64,000 bases of DNA. Source: Sediminibacterium salmoneum NBRC 103935. GTDB taxonomy: Bacteria > Bacteroidota > Bacteroidia > Chitinophagales > Chitinophagaceae. How positions within the stretch are numbered: position 1 is the first letter of the stretch; each line of letters starts with the position of its first letter. Positions 24,370 to 33,550 of the stretch are shown here, one piece after another. Made by a program: the position numbers and the translations under genes. The stretch covers positions 2,582,959 to 2,646,958 of the forward strand of contig NZ_KI866530.1 in assembly GCF_000511175.1 (NCBI RefSeq). Reading direction: 5' to 3'. Under the pieces are notes generated by a model. The model saw nothing but the letters and a program-made list of their open reading frames with translations, had not been told where the DNA came from and did no database searches.

Positions 24370-26049
24370 ATGGCTGAACAAAATTTCGACGCGATTGTGA
24401 TTGGCTCTGGCATCAGCGGCGGCTGGGCGGCAAAGGAGCTAACAGAGAAAGGCTTAAAAGTATTGATGCTCGAAAGAGGTCGCAACATTGAACACGTAAA
24501 GGATTATGTGAATGCTAATAAAGAAGCCTGGGATTATCCGCACCACGGAAGAAAAACCCAGGAAATGATTGCGCAGAATCCTGTGCTCGATCGCGACTAT
24601 CCTTTGAATGAACAGACTTATGGCATGTGGGTGAACGACAAGGAAAGCCCTTACGTGGAAGTGAAGCGTTACGACTGGTTCAGGGGATATCATGTAGGCG
24701 GACGCTCTTTGTTATGGGGACGTCAGAGCTATCGCTGGAGCGATCTGGATTTTGAAGCCAATGCAAAAGATGGTATAGCGGTTGACTGGCCGGTACGATA
24801 TAAGGAAATTGAACCCTGGTACGATTATGTTGAGCGTTTTGCAGGTATCAGCGGAAACAGAGATGGTTTGTCTGTATTACCTGATGGTCAGTTTTTACCT
24901 CCGATGGAAATGACCTGCGTTGAAAAAGATGTAGCCAAACGTTTACAGGAATATTATAAGGGACAACGTGCCATGATTATTGGCCGTACTGCCAACTTAA
25001 CCAAGGAGCATGAAGGAAGATCTTCCTGTCAGTTCCGTAATAAATGCTGGCTGGGTTGTCCTTTTGGTGCTTATTTCAGCACACAGAGTTCTACTTTGCC
25101 TGCGGCGATGAAAACCGGTAATCTTACTTTAAGACCCTGGAGCATCGTAACCAAGATTTTATACGATAAGGACACCAAGCGTGCAACCGGTGTTGAAGTG
25201 CTGGATGCGGAAACCAACAAGACCTATGTTTATAAGTCTAAGATTGTTTTCTTAAATGCTTCTACTTTAAACTCTGCCTGGATTCTGATGAATTCTGCAA
25301 CCGATGTTTGGGAAGGCGGATTGGGAAGCAGCAGTGGCGAATTGGGTCACAATATTATGGACCACCATCTTGGCGTAGGTGCCGGCGGAAAAGTAGAGGG
25401 CTACGAAGACAAATACACGTTCGGAAGAAGAGCCAATGGCATTTATATTCCACGTTACCAGAATATTGGCAATGATAAACGTGAATACCTGAGAGGCTTT
25501 GGCTATCAGGGTAGTGGTAACAGAGGTGGATGGGGCAGTAATGTAGCAGAAGCTACCATTGGCGCAGCATTCAAAGAAGCCATTTCTGAACCAGGTGGCT
25601 GGTCAATGGGTATTATGGGCTTTGGTGAAGTATTGCCTGACCATAAAAACTTTGTAACCCTTGATAAAACAGTAAAAGACAAGTGGGGCTTGAATGTATT
25701 GAAAATAGACGCTGAGTTAAAAGAAAACGAACTTAAAATGCGTAAGGACATGCAGGCCGACGCTATTGAAATGTTAACCAATGCAGGAGTAAAAGATGTA
25801 CGTGGTTACGATGCAAATGGCGTATTGGGAAGAGGTATTCATGAAATGGGTACTGCCAGAATGGGTGCTGATCCTAAAACTTCGGTAGTAAACAAATACA
25901 ATCAGATCTGGGATGCTCCCAATGTATTTGTTACCGATGGTTCTTTCATGACTTCAGCAGCATGTGTAAACCCATCATTAACCTATATGGCTTTTACAGC
26001 ACGCGCAGTTGATTTTGCTGTAAGCGAATTGAAAAAAGGAAATTTATAA
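24370..26049 (+). CDS. GMC family FAD-dependent sugar dehydrogenase, large subunit
   Basis: 559-residue glucose-methanol-choline oxidoreductase. The FAD dinucleotide motif is Gly12-x-Gly14-x-x-Gly17 (IGSGISGG). HVGGRSLLWGRQSYRW lies at about residues 111-126. The catalytic His491 is in GIHEMGTARMG and Asn534 in VNPSLT. A Cys cluster (CQFRNKCWLGCPFG) at about 220-233 resembles the Fe-S or disulfide region of membrane-linked gluconate/glucoside dehydrogenases. It has no own signal, so export with the Tat-signal small subunit encoded 21 bases downstream is likely. Best reading: catalytic subunit of a glucoside 3-dehydrogenase-like complex; gluconate or other polyol dehydrogenase is the alternative. 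Confidence 0.92.
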   Translation: MAEQNFDAIVIGSGISGGWAAKELTEKGLKVLMLERGRNIEHVKDYVNANKEAWDYPHHGRKTQEMIAQNPVLDRDYPLNEQTYGMWVNDKESPYVEVKRYDWFRGYHVGGRSLLWGRQSYRWSDLDFEANAKDGIAVDWPVRYKEIEPWYDYVERFAGISGNRDGLSVLPDGQFLPPMEMTCVEKDVAKRLQEYYKGQRAMIIGRTANLTKEHEGRSSCQFRNKCWLGCPFGAYFSTQSSTLPAAMKTGNLTLRPWSIVTKILYDKDTKRATGVEVLDAETNKTYVYKSKIVFLNASTLNSAWILMNSATDVWEGGLGSSSGELGHNIMDHHLGVGAGGKVEGYEDKYTFGRRANGIYIPRYQNIGNDKREYLRGFGYQGSGNRGGWGSNVAEATIGAAFKEAISEPGGWSMGIMGFGEVLPDHKNFVTLDKTVKDKWGLNVLKIDAELKENELKMRKDMQADAIEMLTNAGVKDVRGYDANGVLGRGIHEMGTARMGADPKTSVVNKYNQIWDAPNVFVTDGSFMTSAACVNPSLTYMAFTARAVDFAVSELKKGNL

Positions 26050-26070
26050 ACTCATTAAACGCATTATACC

Positions 26071-26616
26071 ATGATGAATAGAAGAGAAGCATTATCCAGT
26101 GTTGCGCTGTTATTGGGCGGAACCATTTTAGGCTCTCAGGCATTTTTGTCTGGCTGTAAATCTACTGCTGGTGATGCAGTTGCTTTTACGCCGGAAGACA
26201 TAGCATTTTTAAATGAAGTTGCTGAAACCATACTTCCTAAAACAGATACCCCCGGTGCCAAAGAAGCCAATGTGGGTGAGTTCATGACCGTAATTGTAAA
26301 AGATTGCTATAAGCCGGAAGAAGCAAAAGTTTTCATGGAAGGTCTTTCCAAGTTAAAGGGTACTAGCTTTATGAAAGCTTCCGCAGAAGAGCGCACCAAA
26401 ATGCTAACCGAATTGGATGCAGAAGCAAAAGCATTCCAGGAAAAGAAAAAACCGGAAGAGCTTCCGCATTATTTCAGAATGATGAAAGAACTTACCCTAT
26501 GGGGCTTCTTTACTTCTGAAGTGGGTGCTACCAAAGTATTGCGTTATGTAGCAGTGCCTGGTAAATTTGAAGGATGTACTGAGTACAAAAAAGGCGATAA
26601 GGCCTGGGCTACCTAG
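26071..26616 (+). CDS. Gluconate 2-dehydrogenase subunit 3-like protein (GMC small subunit)
   Basis: 181-residue small subunit family that escorts GMC dehydrogenases through the Tat system. The signal has twin Arg (MMNRREAL), a hydrophobic core, and a lipobox-like FLSGC (Cys29). The mature part has the family text FTPEDIAFLNEVAETILPKTDTPGAKEANVGEF and ELTLWGFFTSEVGATKVLRY. It immediately follows the large subunit (21-base gap), which fixes the pairing. The second Met (26074) is an equally good start. Confidence 0.92.
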   Translation: MMNRREALSSVALLLGGTILGSQAFLSGCKSTAGDAVAFTPEDIAFLNEVAETILPKTDTPGAKEANVGEFMTVIVKDCYKPEEAKVFMEGLSKLKGTSFMKASAEERTKMLTELDAEAKAFQEKKKPEELPHYFRMMKELTLWGFFTSEVGATKVLRYVAVPGKFEGCTEYKKGDKAWAT

Positions 26617-26698
26617 TAGTATAAGTAAAGTGCCAAGGCTGTAAAGCAACATGGCACAGCATTTGATTTAAATTGATACACGCTTTCAAATAAAAAGT

Positions 26699-27568
26699 AT
26701 GAGTAACAACAGAAGAGATTTTTTAAAAACGGCGGGATTTGCAGCAGCCGGTTTGAGTTTGCCATTTGCCGGGAAAGCTAATTTTCTTTCCAGTTTTGGA
26801 GAAGCCAAAAAACTGTCTGCTTTTGGCTTGCAATTATGGACAGTGAAAGAAGATATGATGAAAGATGCCAAAGGCACTTTGGCCAAACTTTCTTCTTATG
26901 GTTATAAGCAGATTGAAAGTTTTGAAGGCCCGAAAGGATTTTTCTGGGGCTGGAAAAATACGGAGTTCAAAAAATATATGGATGATCTGGGAATGACTTT
27001 GGTTTCTTCGCATTGTAACAATACAGTAGACTTTGAACGCAAAGCAGCTGAAGCAGCAGAAGTGGGTGTTAATTACCTGATTTGTGCTTACAAAGGACCA
27101 CAGAAATCTATTGACAACTTTAAACGTTTTAACGACGAGTTTAATAAGTGCGGAGAAATCTGCAAGAAAAACGGAATCCGTTTTGCTTATCATAACCACG
27201 ATTATTCCTTTAAAGTATTAGATGGATTGGTTCCTCAGACGGTTATGATGGAGGGTACCGATGCTGGCCTGGTTGATTATGAAATGGATATTTACTGGGT
27301 AGTAGCAGCCAATGAAGATCCGGTTGCCTGGGCTAAAAAATATCCGAATCGCTTTAGACTATGTCATGTAAAAGATCAGACTAAAACAGCCAAAGGTATT
27401 GAGTCTTGCCAGATTGGTAAGGGCGATATTGACTTCAAAAAAATCCTGGGTCAAATGCAGAAATATGGCATGAAGCATCATATTGTTGAACAGGAAGCAT
27501 TCACGGGTTCTAATCCGCTGGAAAGTGCTGAGAAGAATGCAGCCTATATGAAGGATTTTTCTATTTAG
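26699..27568 (+). CDS. Sugar phosphate isomerase/epimerase family protein, Tat-exported
   Basis: 289-residue TIM-barrel protein with a clear Tat signal (SNNRRDFLKTAGFAAAGL). Characteristic features are FGLQLWTVKEDM near the mature start, then RFAYHNHDYSFK (His), DYEMDIYWVVAANEDPVAW (Glu, Asp), FRLCHVKDQTK (His, Asp) and HIVEQEAFTGSNPLES (Glu). It is the last gene of the plus-strand sugar operon, 82 bases after the small subunit, and ends at a bidirectional terminator. It likely isomerises, epimerises or cleaves an oxidised sugar in the periplasm. This is the third such barrel in the locus. Confidence 0.9.
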   Translation: MSNNRRDFLKTAGFAAAGLSLPFAGKANFLSSFGEAKKLSAFGLQLWTVKEDMMKDAKGTLAKLSSYGYKQIESFEGPKGFFWGWKNTEFKKYMDDLGMTLVSSHCNNTVDFERKAAEAAEVGVNYLICAYKGPQKSIDNFKRFNDEFNKCGEICKKNGIRFAYHNHDYSFKVLDGLVPQTVMMEGTDAGLVDYEMDIYWVVAANEDPVAWAKKYPNRFRLCHVKDQTKTAKGIESCQIGKGDIDFKKILGQMQKYGMKHHIVEQEAFTGSNPLESAEKNAAYMKDFSI

Positions 27569-27592
27569 TGTCCTTTAGGATTCTTAAAATAA

Positions 27593-27623
27593 AAAACCCA
27601 GTGCCGATTTTGCACTGGGTTTT
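27593..27623. terminator. Bidirectional terminator of the sugar locus
   Basis: AAAACCCAGTGC (27593-27604) pairs perfectly with GCACTGGGTTTT (27612-27623) around a 7-base loop. T-runs lie on both sides, between the convergent TIM-barrel and MocA genes. Confidence 0.9.
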
Positions 27624-27655
27624 GTTTTATTCGATGTTTTAGGATTTATCTCTGA

Positions 27656-29113
27656 TTAGAAAGTTCTGTATTCCTTTCTTACAAATTGATTGGCTTCGTC
27701 GAAGTTGGTGATCTTCATATTCGGACCATCCCAAAGCAATTTGATATTTCTGCCTGGATAAGATACTCTACCGCCAACTTTCTTCTGAATATCAAAGCTT
27801 CTGATGGCCAGGTTACCCATCAGTACACTCTCCGTTAAAGGTCCGGCAATGTCGAAGTTAGAGCTGAGTTCTTTTGCCTGAGCAGAACCATATCCGGCAA
27901 TAGCCGCTTCTACCCATGCAGCATAGTGACCATTATCACCTTTGGGTACACGCTTGATGGTTTGCGGAACATTATCGTATTCTTTGCTCTTAGAAGTAGG
28001 TAATAAGTTAGGCAATGCACCATAAGTGCCGCAAATCATTTTTCCCTTGGTTCCTTCAAAGATGGCTCCGTTTCCACCATCTCCCATCATTTCATTGGGT
28101 CCCAATTCTTCCGGACGTGCGGGTTGAATACCACCATCCATCCAATGAAGTTTTACATCGGGTTTACCGTTTTGTCCTTTAAAGGTCAGGATTATATGTG
28201 AAGCGGTTGGGCAGCTTTCCGGATAATAAGCACGGGTCCATGGTTGCAGGTAACGGGTAGCCACACTACACTCTGCAGACACAGGATATCCCAATCCCAA
28301 TACAGCAAATGCAGGTGCCATGATATGACAAGCCATATCACCCAATGCGCCGGTACCGTAATCCCACCAGCCTCTCCAGTTAAATGGCAATAAACCATCT
28401 ACATAATCTTTAGCCGGAGCAACCCCTTGCCATAAGTTCCAGTCCAAACCTTCAGGAACGGTTCCTTTGGTGGTAGGCCAACCAACACCCTGTGGCCAAA
28501 CCGGACGGTCTGTGTAACAGTAAATAGTGTGCACGTCGCCTATTAATCCAGCATTGTACCAGTCAATTAGTTTTCTTACTCCATCCCCACTGGCACCCTG
28601 GTTACCCATCTGAGTAACTACTTTGTATTTGTGAGCTGCTTCTGTTAGTTCTCTTGCTTCGGAAATATTATGTGATAATGGCTTTTGAATATATACATGC
28701 TTTTTCAATTGCATGGCTGCAAGCCCTTGAATGGCGTGCATATGGTCGGGTGTTGATACTGAAACCGCATCAATATATTTGTGTTCTTTATCGAGCATTT
28801 CGCGGTAATCCTTGTAGTACTTAGCTTTTGGATAACGCTCTCTGCTCTTTTTAGACTGTCTGTCGTCTACATCACATAAAAAAGCGATGTCTGCTTTTCC
28901 GCTATTGTAGAAACTCCACAAATCGCTTTCTCCTTTTCCGCCTGCACCAATACCTGCAATCTGGAGTTTATCACTGGGGGCAATAAAACCTCGTCCCAGC
29001 ACATGACGGGGTACAATGTAAAACCCTGCGGCAGCAAGGCCTGCATTCCTTAGAAAGGAACGCCTGGAATTGGGTTGAGCTGATTGTTTTTCTGGATTTT
29101 CTTTCTTTTTCAT
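27656..29113 (-). CDS. Gfo/Idh/MocA family oxidoreductase, Tat-exported
   Basis: 485-residue oxidoreductase. Starting at 29113 it begins with a Lys-rich leader, then a Tat signal (NSRRSFLRNAGLAAAGFYIVP). The Rossmann core is LQIAGIGAGGKGESDLW, the YIQKPLSHNISEA block replaces EKP, and the substrate region has WWDYGTGALGDMACHIM. An in-frame start 45 bases upstream (29158) gives an unlikely extra leader. It is the exported kind of MocA protein, common in Bacteroidota beside GMC dehydrogenases and TIM barrels. It converges on the sugar operon through a shared terminator. Some exported members act on glycosides with bound NAD; here this is inference. Confidence 0.9.
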   Translation of the reverse strand: MKKKENPEKQSAQPNSRRSFLRNAGLAAAGFYIVPRHVLGRGFIAPSDKLQIAGIGAGGKGESDLWSFYNSGKADIAFLCDVDDRQSKKSRERYPKAKYYKDYREMLDKEHKYIDAVSVSTPDHMHAIQGLAAMQLKKHVYIQKPLSHNISEARELTEAAHKYKVVTQMGNQGASGDGVRKLIDWYNAGLIGDVHTIYCYTDRPVWPQGVGWPTTKGTVPEGLDWNLWQGVAPAKDYVDGLLPFNWRGWWDYGTGALGDMACHIMAPAFAVLGLGYPVSAECSVATRYLQPWTRAYYPESCPTASHIILTFKGQNGKPDVKLHWMDGGIQPARPEELGPNEMMGDGGNGAIFEGTKGKMICGTYGALPNLLPTSKSKEYDNVPQTIKRVPKGDNGHYAAWVEAAIAGYGSAQAKELSSNFDIAGPLTESVLMGNLAIRSFDIQKKVGGRVSYPGRNIKLLWDGPNMKITNFDEANQFVRKEYRTF

Positions 29114-29237
29114 ATTGAGCAATTGTGAGGTATGAATATACTGAAATTTGCAAAACAAGAGAATGAAAATTGATGCGTGGATGTAGGCTGTTTCCAGTTT
29201 AATAAGTGCTAACTTGTTCTTCTAAATTTTTTTACAA

Positions 29238-30614
29238 ATGCAAGCCCTTATTGCACAATTGCAGCAACAGAAAAAGTTTTTTGAATCTGGTGCTACCAGG
29301 CCTTATGCTTTTAGAAAACAGCAGTTACTGTTGTTGAAAAAAGCAGTGGAAGAATTTGAAGAAGAAATTTATGATGCGCTTTTTAAAGACCTGCATAAAA
29401 GCCGGGAAGAAACCTGGGTTACAGAGAATGGTTTTTTTCTTACTGAGTTAAAGGAAACGCTGAAACATTTGTCTTCCTGGATGGAAGCGGAACCAGTTAC
29501 AACCAATTTGCTAAATCTTCCTTCCAGTTCTTCCATACTTCGTGAGCCCCTGGGGGTTGTGCTGGTGATTGGTCCCTGGAATTATCCTTTCCAGTTGTTG
29601 TTTACTCCTTTGATGGGGGCCATTGCAGCTGGTAATACAGTGGTTCTGAAACCCAGCGAGTTTGCTCCTGCCACAGAAGCCGTAATGGAAAAAATTGTTC
29701 AGGCTGTTTTTCCTCCGGAGCAGGTACTTTATGTAAAAGGAGATGGCGCTACGGTTATTCCTGCAATGATGAATCAGTTTGTATTTGATCATGTTTTTTA
29801 TACGGGCAGTACTTCGGTAGGTAAAATAATTTATAAAATGGCTGCAGAAAATCTGGTGCCTGTTACGCTGGAATTGGGTGGTAAAAGCCCCTGTGTTGTG
29901 GAAGCTGACGCCAATATTTCTGTTGCTGCCAGGCGCATTGCCATGCCGAAGTTCTCTAATGCGGGTCAGATGTGTGTGGCACCTGACTATGTATTGGTGC
30001 ATGAATCAAAGCGTGTTCAATTAATTGAGGCACTTAAAAAATACATTCCTCAGTTTTATGGATCCAATGCCGCAGAGTCTGATGCATATGGCCGAATCAT
30101 TAACCAGAAACAATTCAACAGAATTGTCTCTTATTTATCGGATGGCACTATTGTATATGGCGGTAAATACGATGAAGCCAATTTGTATATTGAACCCACT
30201 TTGCTCGATGGCGTTTCGGTTGATTCCAATATTATGCGCGACGAAATTTTTGGACCCGTATTACCCATTCTTACTTTCTCTACACTGGAAGAAGCCAAGG
30301 CGATCATTAACAGAAATCCTAATCCACTTGCCTTCTATGTATTCACCGGAAGCGCTGAAAAAGAAAAAGCATGGTTAGAAGCTATTCCATCCGGAGGTGC
30401 CTGTGTTAATACAGCCAGTCTGCATTTAACCAATCCCAATCTTCCTTTTGGAGGCAGGGGTTTCAGCGGTACAGGTGCTTATCACGGGAAACAAAGCTTT
30501 GATACTTTCAGTCATAAAAAGTCGGTGATGAAAACACCTACCTGGTTCGATCCTGCACTAAAATATCCTCCTTTCACCGGCAAGCTGAAATTATTGAAGT
30601 GGTTAATTGGCTAA
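29238..30614 (+). CDS. Aldehyde dehydrogenase, class 3 type
   Basis: 458-residue NAD(P)-dependent aldehyde dehydrogenase without a signal peptide. The catalytic Cys246 is in NAGQMCVAPDYVLV and the general base Glu212 is in TLELGGKSP. FTGSTSVGK and LGVVLVIGPWNYPFQL are also typical. The NAGQMCVAPDY form, length and lack of the usual long C-terminus favour the ALDH3 (fatty aldehyde) group. It is divergent from the exported MocA gene, and the GPx-like gene follows 25 bases downstream, so the two may form an oxidative-damage unit. Confidence 0.94.
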   Translation: MQALIAQLQQQKKFFESGATRPYAFRKQQLLLLKKAVEEFEEEIYDALFKDLHKSREETWVTENGFFLTELKETLKHLSSWMEAEPVTTNLLNLPSSSSILREPLGVVLVIGPWNYPFQLLFTPLMGAIAAGNTVVLKPSEFAPATEAVMEKIVQAVFPPEQVLYVKGDGATVIPAMMNQFVFDHVFYTGSTSVGKIIYKMAAENLVPVTLELGGKSPCVVEADANISVAARRIAMPKFSNAGQMCVAPDYVLVHESKRVQLIEALKKYIPQFYGSNAAESDAYGRIINQKQFNRIVSYLSDGTIVYGGKYDEANLYIEPTLLDGVSVDSNIMRDEIFGPVLPILTFSTLEEAKAIINRNPNPLAFYVFTGSAEKEKAWLEAIPSGGACVNTASLHLTNPNLPFGGRGFSGTGAYHGKQSFDTFSHKKSVMKTPTWFDPALKYPPFTGKLKLLKWLIG

Positions 30615-30639
30615 CCCCTGAACATTTTACCTTTCAAAA

Positions 30640-31317
30640 ATGTATATGAGAAAACTATTTCTGTTGGCTGTAGTACTTGGTGTTGCAGCTTTTCTGATAA
30701 AAGAACCCGATATGACCTGGAGACAATCAATCATGAAAAAAGCTTACCCTATTATTATGTTTTTTGGGAAGCTTGCCGGGAAGTCTAGTAAGACGATGCT
30801 GGTTAATGAAAAAGCCATTAAGCCCCGGGAAACCTTCTACGAATTGTCTGCTATAAAAAACAACGGAGATACGCTTCATTTCAGCGAATTAAGAGGCAAA
30901 AAGGTTTTGCTGGTTAACACAGCCAGTGATTGTGGTTACACCGGACAATATGAAGAACTGGAAGCATTGCACAAAAAGTATGGCGATCGCCTGGTGATTC
31001 TTGGATTTCCTGCAAATGATTTTAAAGAGCAGGAAAAAAAATCAGATGAAGACATTGCTGCTTTCTGTAAAATAAATTATGGAGTTACTTTTCAACTTAT
31101 GAAAAAAGGACAGGTAATTAAAGGTGCCGGGCAACTGCCGGTTTACCAATGGCTCACTAACCCTGCGAAAAATGGCTGGTGCGATAAAGAACCCGACTGG
31201 AACTTTTCCAAATATCTAATTGATGAAACAGGTATCCTGATGGCTTACTATTCACAATGGGTTTCACCCAAAAACATGTCACTAGTTAATGGGACATTTC
31301 TGGTGATAGTCGATTAG
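30640..31317 (+). CDS. Glutathione peroxidase-like protein, membrane-anchored
   Basis: 225-residue thioredoxin-fold peroxidase. It has an N-terminal hydrophobic segment (about residues 4-19) that is probably a signal anchor, then a GPx domain from about 65. The peroxidatic Cys98 is in VNTASDCGYTGQYEEL, the Gln/Trp/Asn partners are in FPANDFKEQE and PDWNFSKYL, and FCKINYGVTFQLM is the usual third block. The reductant is more likely thioredoxin than glutathione. Its last 36 bases overlap the convergent dusB gene, giving the tail GTFLVIVD. Confidence 0.88.
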   Translation: MYMRKLFLLAVVLGVAAFLIKEPDMTWRQSIMKKAYPIIMFFGKLAGKSSKTMLVNEKAIKPRETFYELSAIKNNGDTLHFSELRGKKVLLVNTASDCGYTGQYEELEALHKKYGDRLVILGFPANDFKEQEKKSDEDIAAFCKINYGVTFQLMKKGQVIKGAGQLPVYQWLTNPAKNGWCDKEPDWNFSKYLIDETGILMAYYSQWVSPKNMSLVNGTFLVIVD

Positions 31318-32322
31318 TTCAATAGGGGTTCTCTCAAACTCATATCCTGTGTAGTTGGCGGTTACTTCGTCTAATACACCTTCTATTTCGGCAGGTTCCA
31401 TTAAGGTTACCAACCTGGCCCTGTAATCTTTAATACCAGGCAAGCCTTTGAGGTAGTTTGTATAATGTCTGCGCATTTCGAAGATGCCCACTTTAGGTCC
31501 CTTCCATTCAACCGATTTGCGTAAGTGTTTTTTACATACTTCAATTCTTTCTGACAATGTTGGAGCAGGTAAAATTTCACCAGTGGCCAGATAATGTTTT
31601 ATTTCTCTGAATATCCAGGGATATCCAATAGCGGCCCTTCCAATCATAATACCATCTACACCGTAACGTTCTTTGTATAGTTTGGCTTTTTGAGGACTGT
31701 CGATATCGCCGTTACCAAAAATGGGGATTTTGATTCTGGGGTTGTTTTTTACTTTTCCAATCAAAGTCCAGTCTGCTTCTCCCTTATACATCTGCGCCCT
31801 TGTTCTTCCGTGAATGGCCAATGCCTTGATGCCCACGTCCTGCAATCTTTCTGCCACTTCTTCAATATTCTTGCTCTGATCGTCCCATCCCAGTCTGGTT
31901 TTTACCGTAACAGGAAGCTTGGTGCTTTTTACCGTGGCTTCTGTTAAGCGAACCATCAGATCAATATCTTTTAATACACCGGCACCCGCTCCTCTCAAGG
32001 CCACTTTTTTAACCGGGCATCCAAAATTGATGTCCAGTAAATCAGGGTTTACCGTTTCTACTATTTTGGCACTTAAAGAAAGTGCTTCTTCGTCTCCCCC
32101 AAAAATCTGAATGCCCACCGGTCGTTCGTATTCGAATATGTCGAGCTTCTGTCTGCTTTTGATGGCATCTCTGATTAAACCCTCACTGCTGATGAACTCT
32201 GTGTACATCAGGTCGGCTCCATTGTCTTTACATACCGCCCTGAACGGAGGATCGCTAACATCTTCCATGGGTGCAAGTAATAAAGGGAAATCGGGCAGTT
32301 CTATTTGATCTATTTTTACCAT
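31282..32322 (-). CDS. dusB: tRNA-dihydrouridine synthase
   Basis: 346-residue FMN enzyme that reduces uridine to dihydrouridine in tRNA. It shows the TIM-barrel opening LLAPMEDVSDPPFRAVCKDNGAD, the catalytic Cys in DINFGCPVKKVALRGAGAG, LAIHGRTRAQMYKGEADW for FMN/phosphate, and IFGNGDIDSPQKA. RAAIGYPWIFREI and the C-terminal helical domain (FEMRRHYTNYLKGLPGIKDYR) fit the DusB class. It is convergent with, and overlaps, the GPx-like gene by 36 bases, and is divergent from the CPBP protease gene. Confidence 0.95.
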   Translation of the reverse strand: MVKIDQIELPDFPLLLAPMEDVSDPPFRAVCKDNGADLMYTEFISSEGLIRDAIKSRQKLDIFEYERPVGIQIFGGDEEALSLSAKIVETVNPDLLDINFGCPVKKVALRGAGAGVLKDIDLMVRLTEATVKSTKLPVTVKTRLGWDDQSKNIEEVAERLQDVGIKALAIHGRTRAQMYKGEADWTLIGKVKNNPRIKIPIFGNGDIDSPQKAKLYKERYGVDGIMIGRAAIGYPWIFREIKHYLATGEILPAPTLSERIEVCKKHLRKSVEWKGPKVGIFEMRRHYTNYLKGLPGIKDYRARLVTLMEPAEIEGVLDEVTANYTGYEFERTPIELIDYHQKCPIN

Positions 32323-32403
32323 ATTGCAGATGATCCTTTTATCATTATTTAGTTGGTGAATGAAAAAAGGAATGGCAAATTTACAATCTTATTACGCATT
32401 TTA

Positions 32404-33333
32404 ATGAATCAGAGACCAGTTGTTGCATATTCCAGCCAGTTAGGCATGTTGTTGGGTTTTTTAGGAGTCAGTTTAATACTTAGCGGATTGCTCCTGAGCT
32501 GGTTAAGTTCTCTTGTGTTGGAAGTGCCGTTAATGCAGGCCGGAGACGCCTTATTAAGACCTGAAAACGTACAGTTTTCACGTTTTGCCAATGCTTTTGC
32601 CACTTTTCTGGCTTTCTTTATTCCATCCTGGGCCGTTGCCAGAATTGCCTACCCATCACCCATGAAGGAACTGGGCTTCAATAGTAATTTAACAATTAAA
32701 CAAGTGGCTGCTGCAGGTGCCATTGCTTTCGGTTCTCTTTTTATCAGCGGTTCACTGGCAGAAATCAATGAAATAATCCCTATGCCCGCCTCTTTCTTAG
32801 CCAAAGCCAGACAGATGGAGGATGATTATATTAAAACCATGTTGTCGCTGGCCAATATGAAAGATGTCTGGGATTTATTACTGGGATTATTGGTAATTGC
32901 GGTTGCCCCGGCCATTTTTGAAGAAGTATTGTTTCGTTCAGGATTACAAAGGATATTGGTTGGATTAACTAAAAATGCATTCCTGGGTATTTTAATTGCC
33001 TCAATTGTTTTCAGTGCCATTCATGGTTCCTATTTTGGTTTTTTACCCAGGGTAGCATTAGGTGTTGTGCTGGGTTTGATTTATCATTACAGTAAAAATA
33101 TTTGGTTGGCGATTCTCATGCACTTCTTAAATAATGCAGTGGTTGTTATTCAAATATTCATGTACACCAAAGCAGGTAAACCTCTCAAGGAAGCCATTGA
33201 AGAATCCATGCCCATCTGGTATGGATTAATTGGATTAATCGTTGTTGTGCCTGCTATTCTTTTTTTGAAAAAGGAAGCCAATGCATTTTTTCCCAAACCA
33301 ACCAACCTTGTTGCGAATGAATCAGTGGACTAA
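32404..33333 (+). CDS. CPBP family intramembrane glutamic endopeptidase
   Basis: 309-residue multi-pass membrane protein of the CPBP/Abi (Rce1-like) family. It has about eight hydrophobic segments. The active-site motifs are EEVLFRSGLQRIL (EExxxR), FSAIHGSYFGFLPR and ILMHFLNNAVVV (HxxxN). I take the ATG at 32404; an in-frame TTG at 32353 would add 17 unconserved residues. It begins a plus-strand group with a DUF2007 protein, cdsA and psd. The cleavage target is unknown. Confidence 0.9.
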   Translation: MNQRPVVAYSSQLGMLLGFLGVSLILSGLLLSWLSSLVLEVPLMQAGDALLRPENVQFSRFANAFATFLAFFIPSWAVARIAYPSPMKELGFNSNLTIKQVAAAGAIAFGSLFISGSLAEINEIIPMPASFLAKARQMEDDYIKTMLSLANMKDVWDLLLGLLVIAVAPAIFEEVLFRSGLQRILVGLTKNAFLGILIASIVFSAIHGSYFGFLPRVALGVVLGLIYHYSKNIWLAILMHFLNNAVVVIQIFMYTKAGKPLKEAIEESMPIWYGLIGLIVVVPAILFLKKEANAFFPKPTNLVANESVD

Positions 33334-33523
33334 AGTGTTTACCACCAAAAGCCTGGCAGAAGCCAGTATAGTGTACGGAATGTTGTCTGAAAATCAGATA
33401 CCTGTGCAGCAACTGAACAAACAGGACAGCAGTTATCCGGTATTTGGTGAGATTGAAATTTATGTGCCCTTTCACTTAAAGGAAACCTCCTTACAGTTAA
33501 TCCAGCAGACATTCAGCCAATAA
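33317..33523 (+). CDS. DUF2007 family signal-transducing-type small protein
   Basis: 68-residue protein. Text such as WTKVFTTKSLAEASIVYGMLSENQIPVQQLNKQD and YPVFGEIEIYVPFHLKETSLQLI fits the DUF2007 family, whose fold resembles small P-II-like domains and whose role is unknown. The start at 33317 overlaps the protease gene by 17 bases, implying co-translation. cdsA begins 27 bases later. Confidence 0.8.
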   Translation: MNQWTKVFTTKSLAEASIVYGMLSENQIPVQQLNKQDSSYPVFGEIEIYVPFHLKETSLQLIQQTFSQ

Positions 33524-33550
33524 CCACGCGATCCTTATCTTCGCTTTATT

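Noticed and set aside
26630-26657. GTGCCA / TGGCAC hairpin between the GMC small subunit and the TIM-barrel gene
   Set aside because: Only six base pairs with a long loop; could be chance.
29511-30002. Open frame of 163 codons on the minus strand inside the aldehyde dehydrogenase gene
   Set aside because: Antisense shadow of a conserved gene; Asn/His-rich low-meaning translation.
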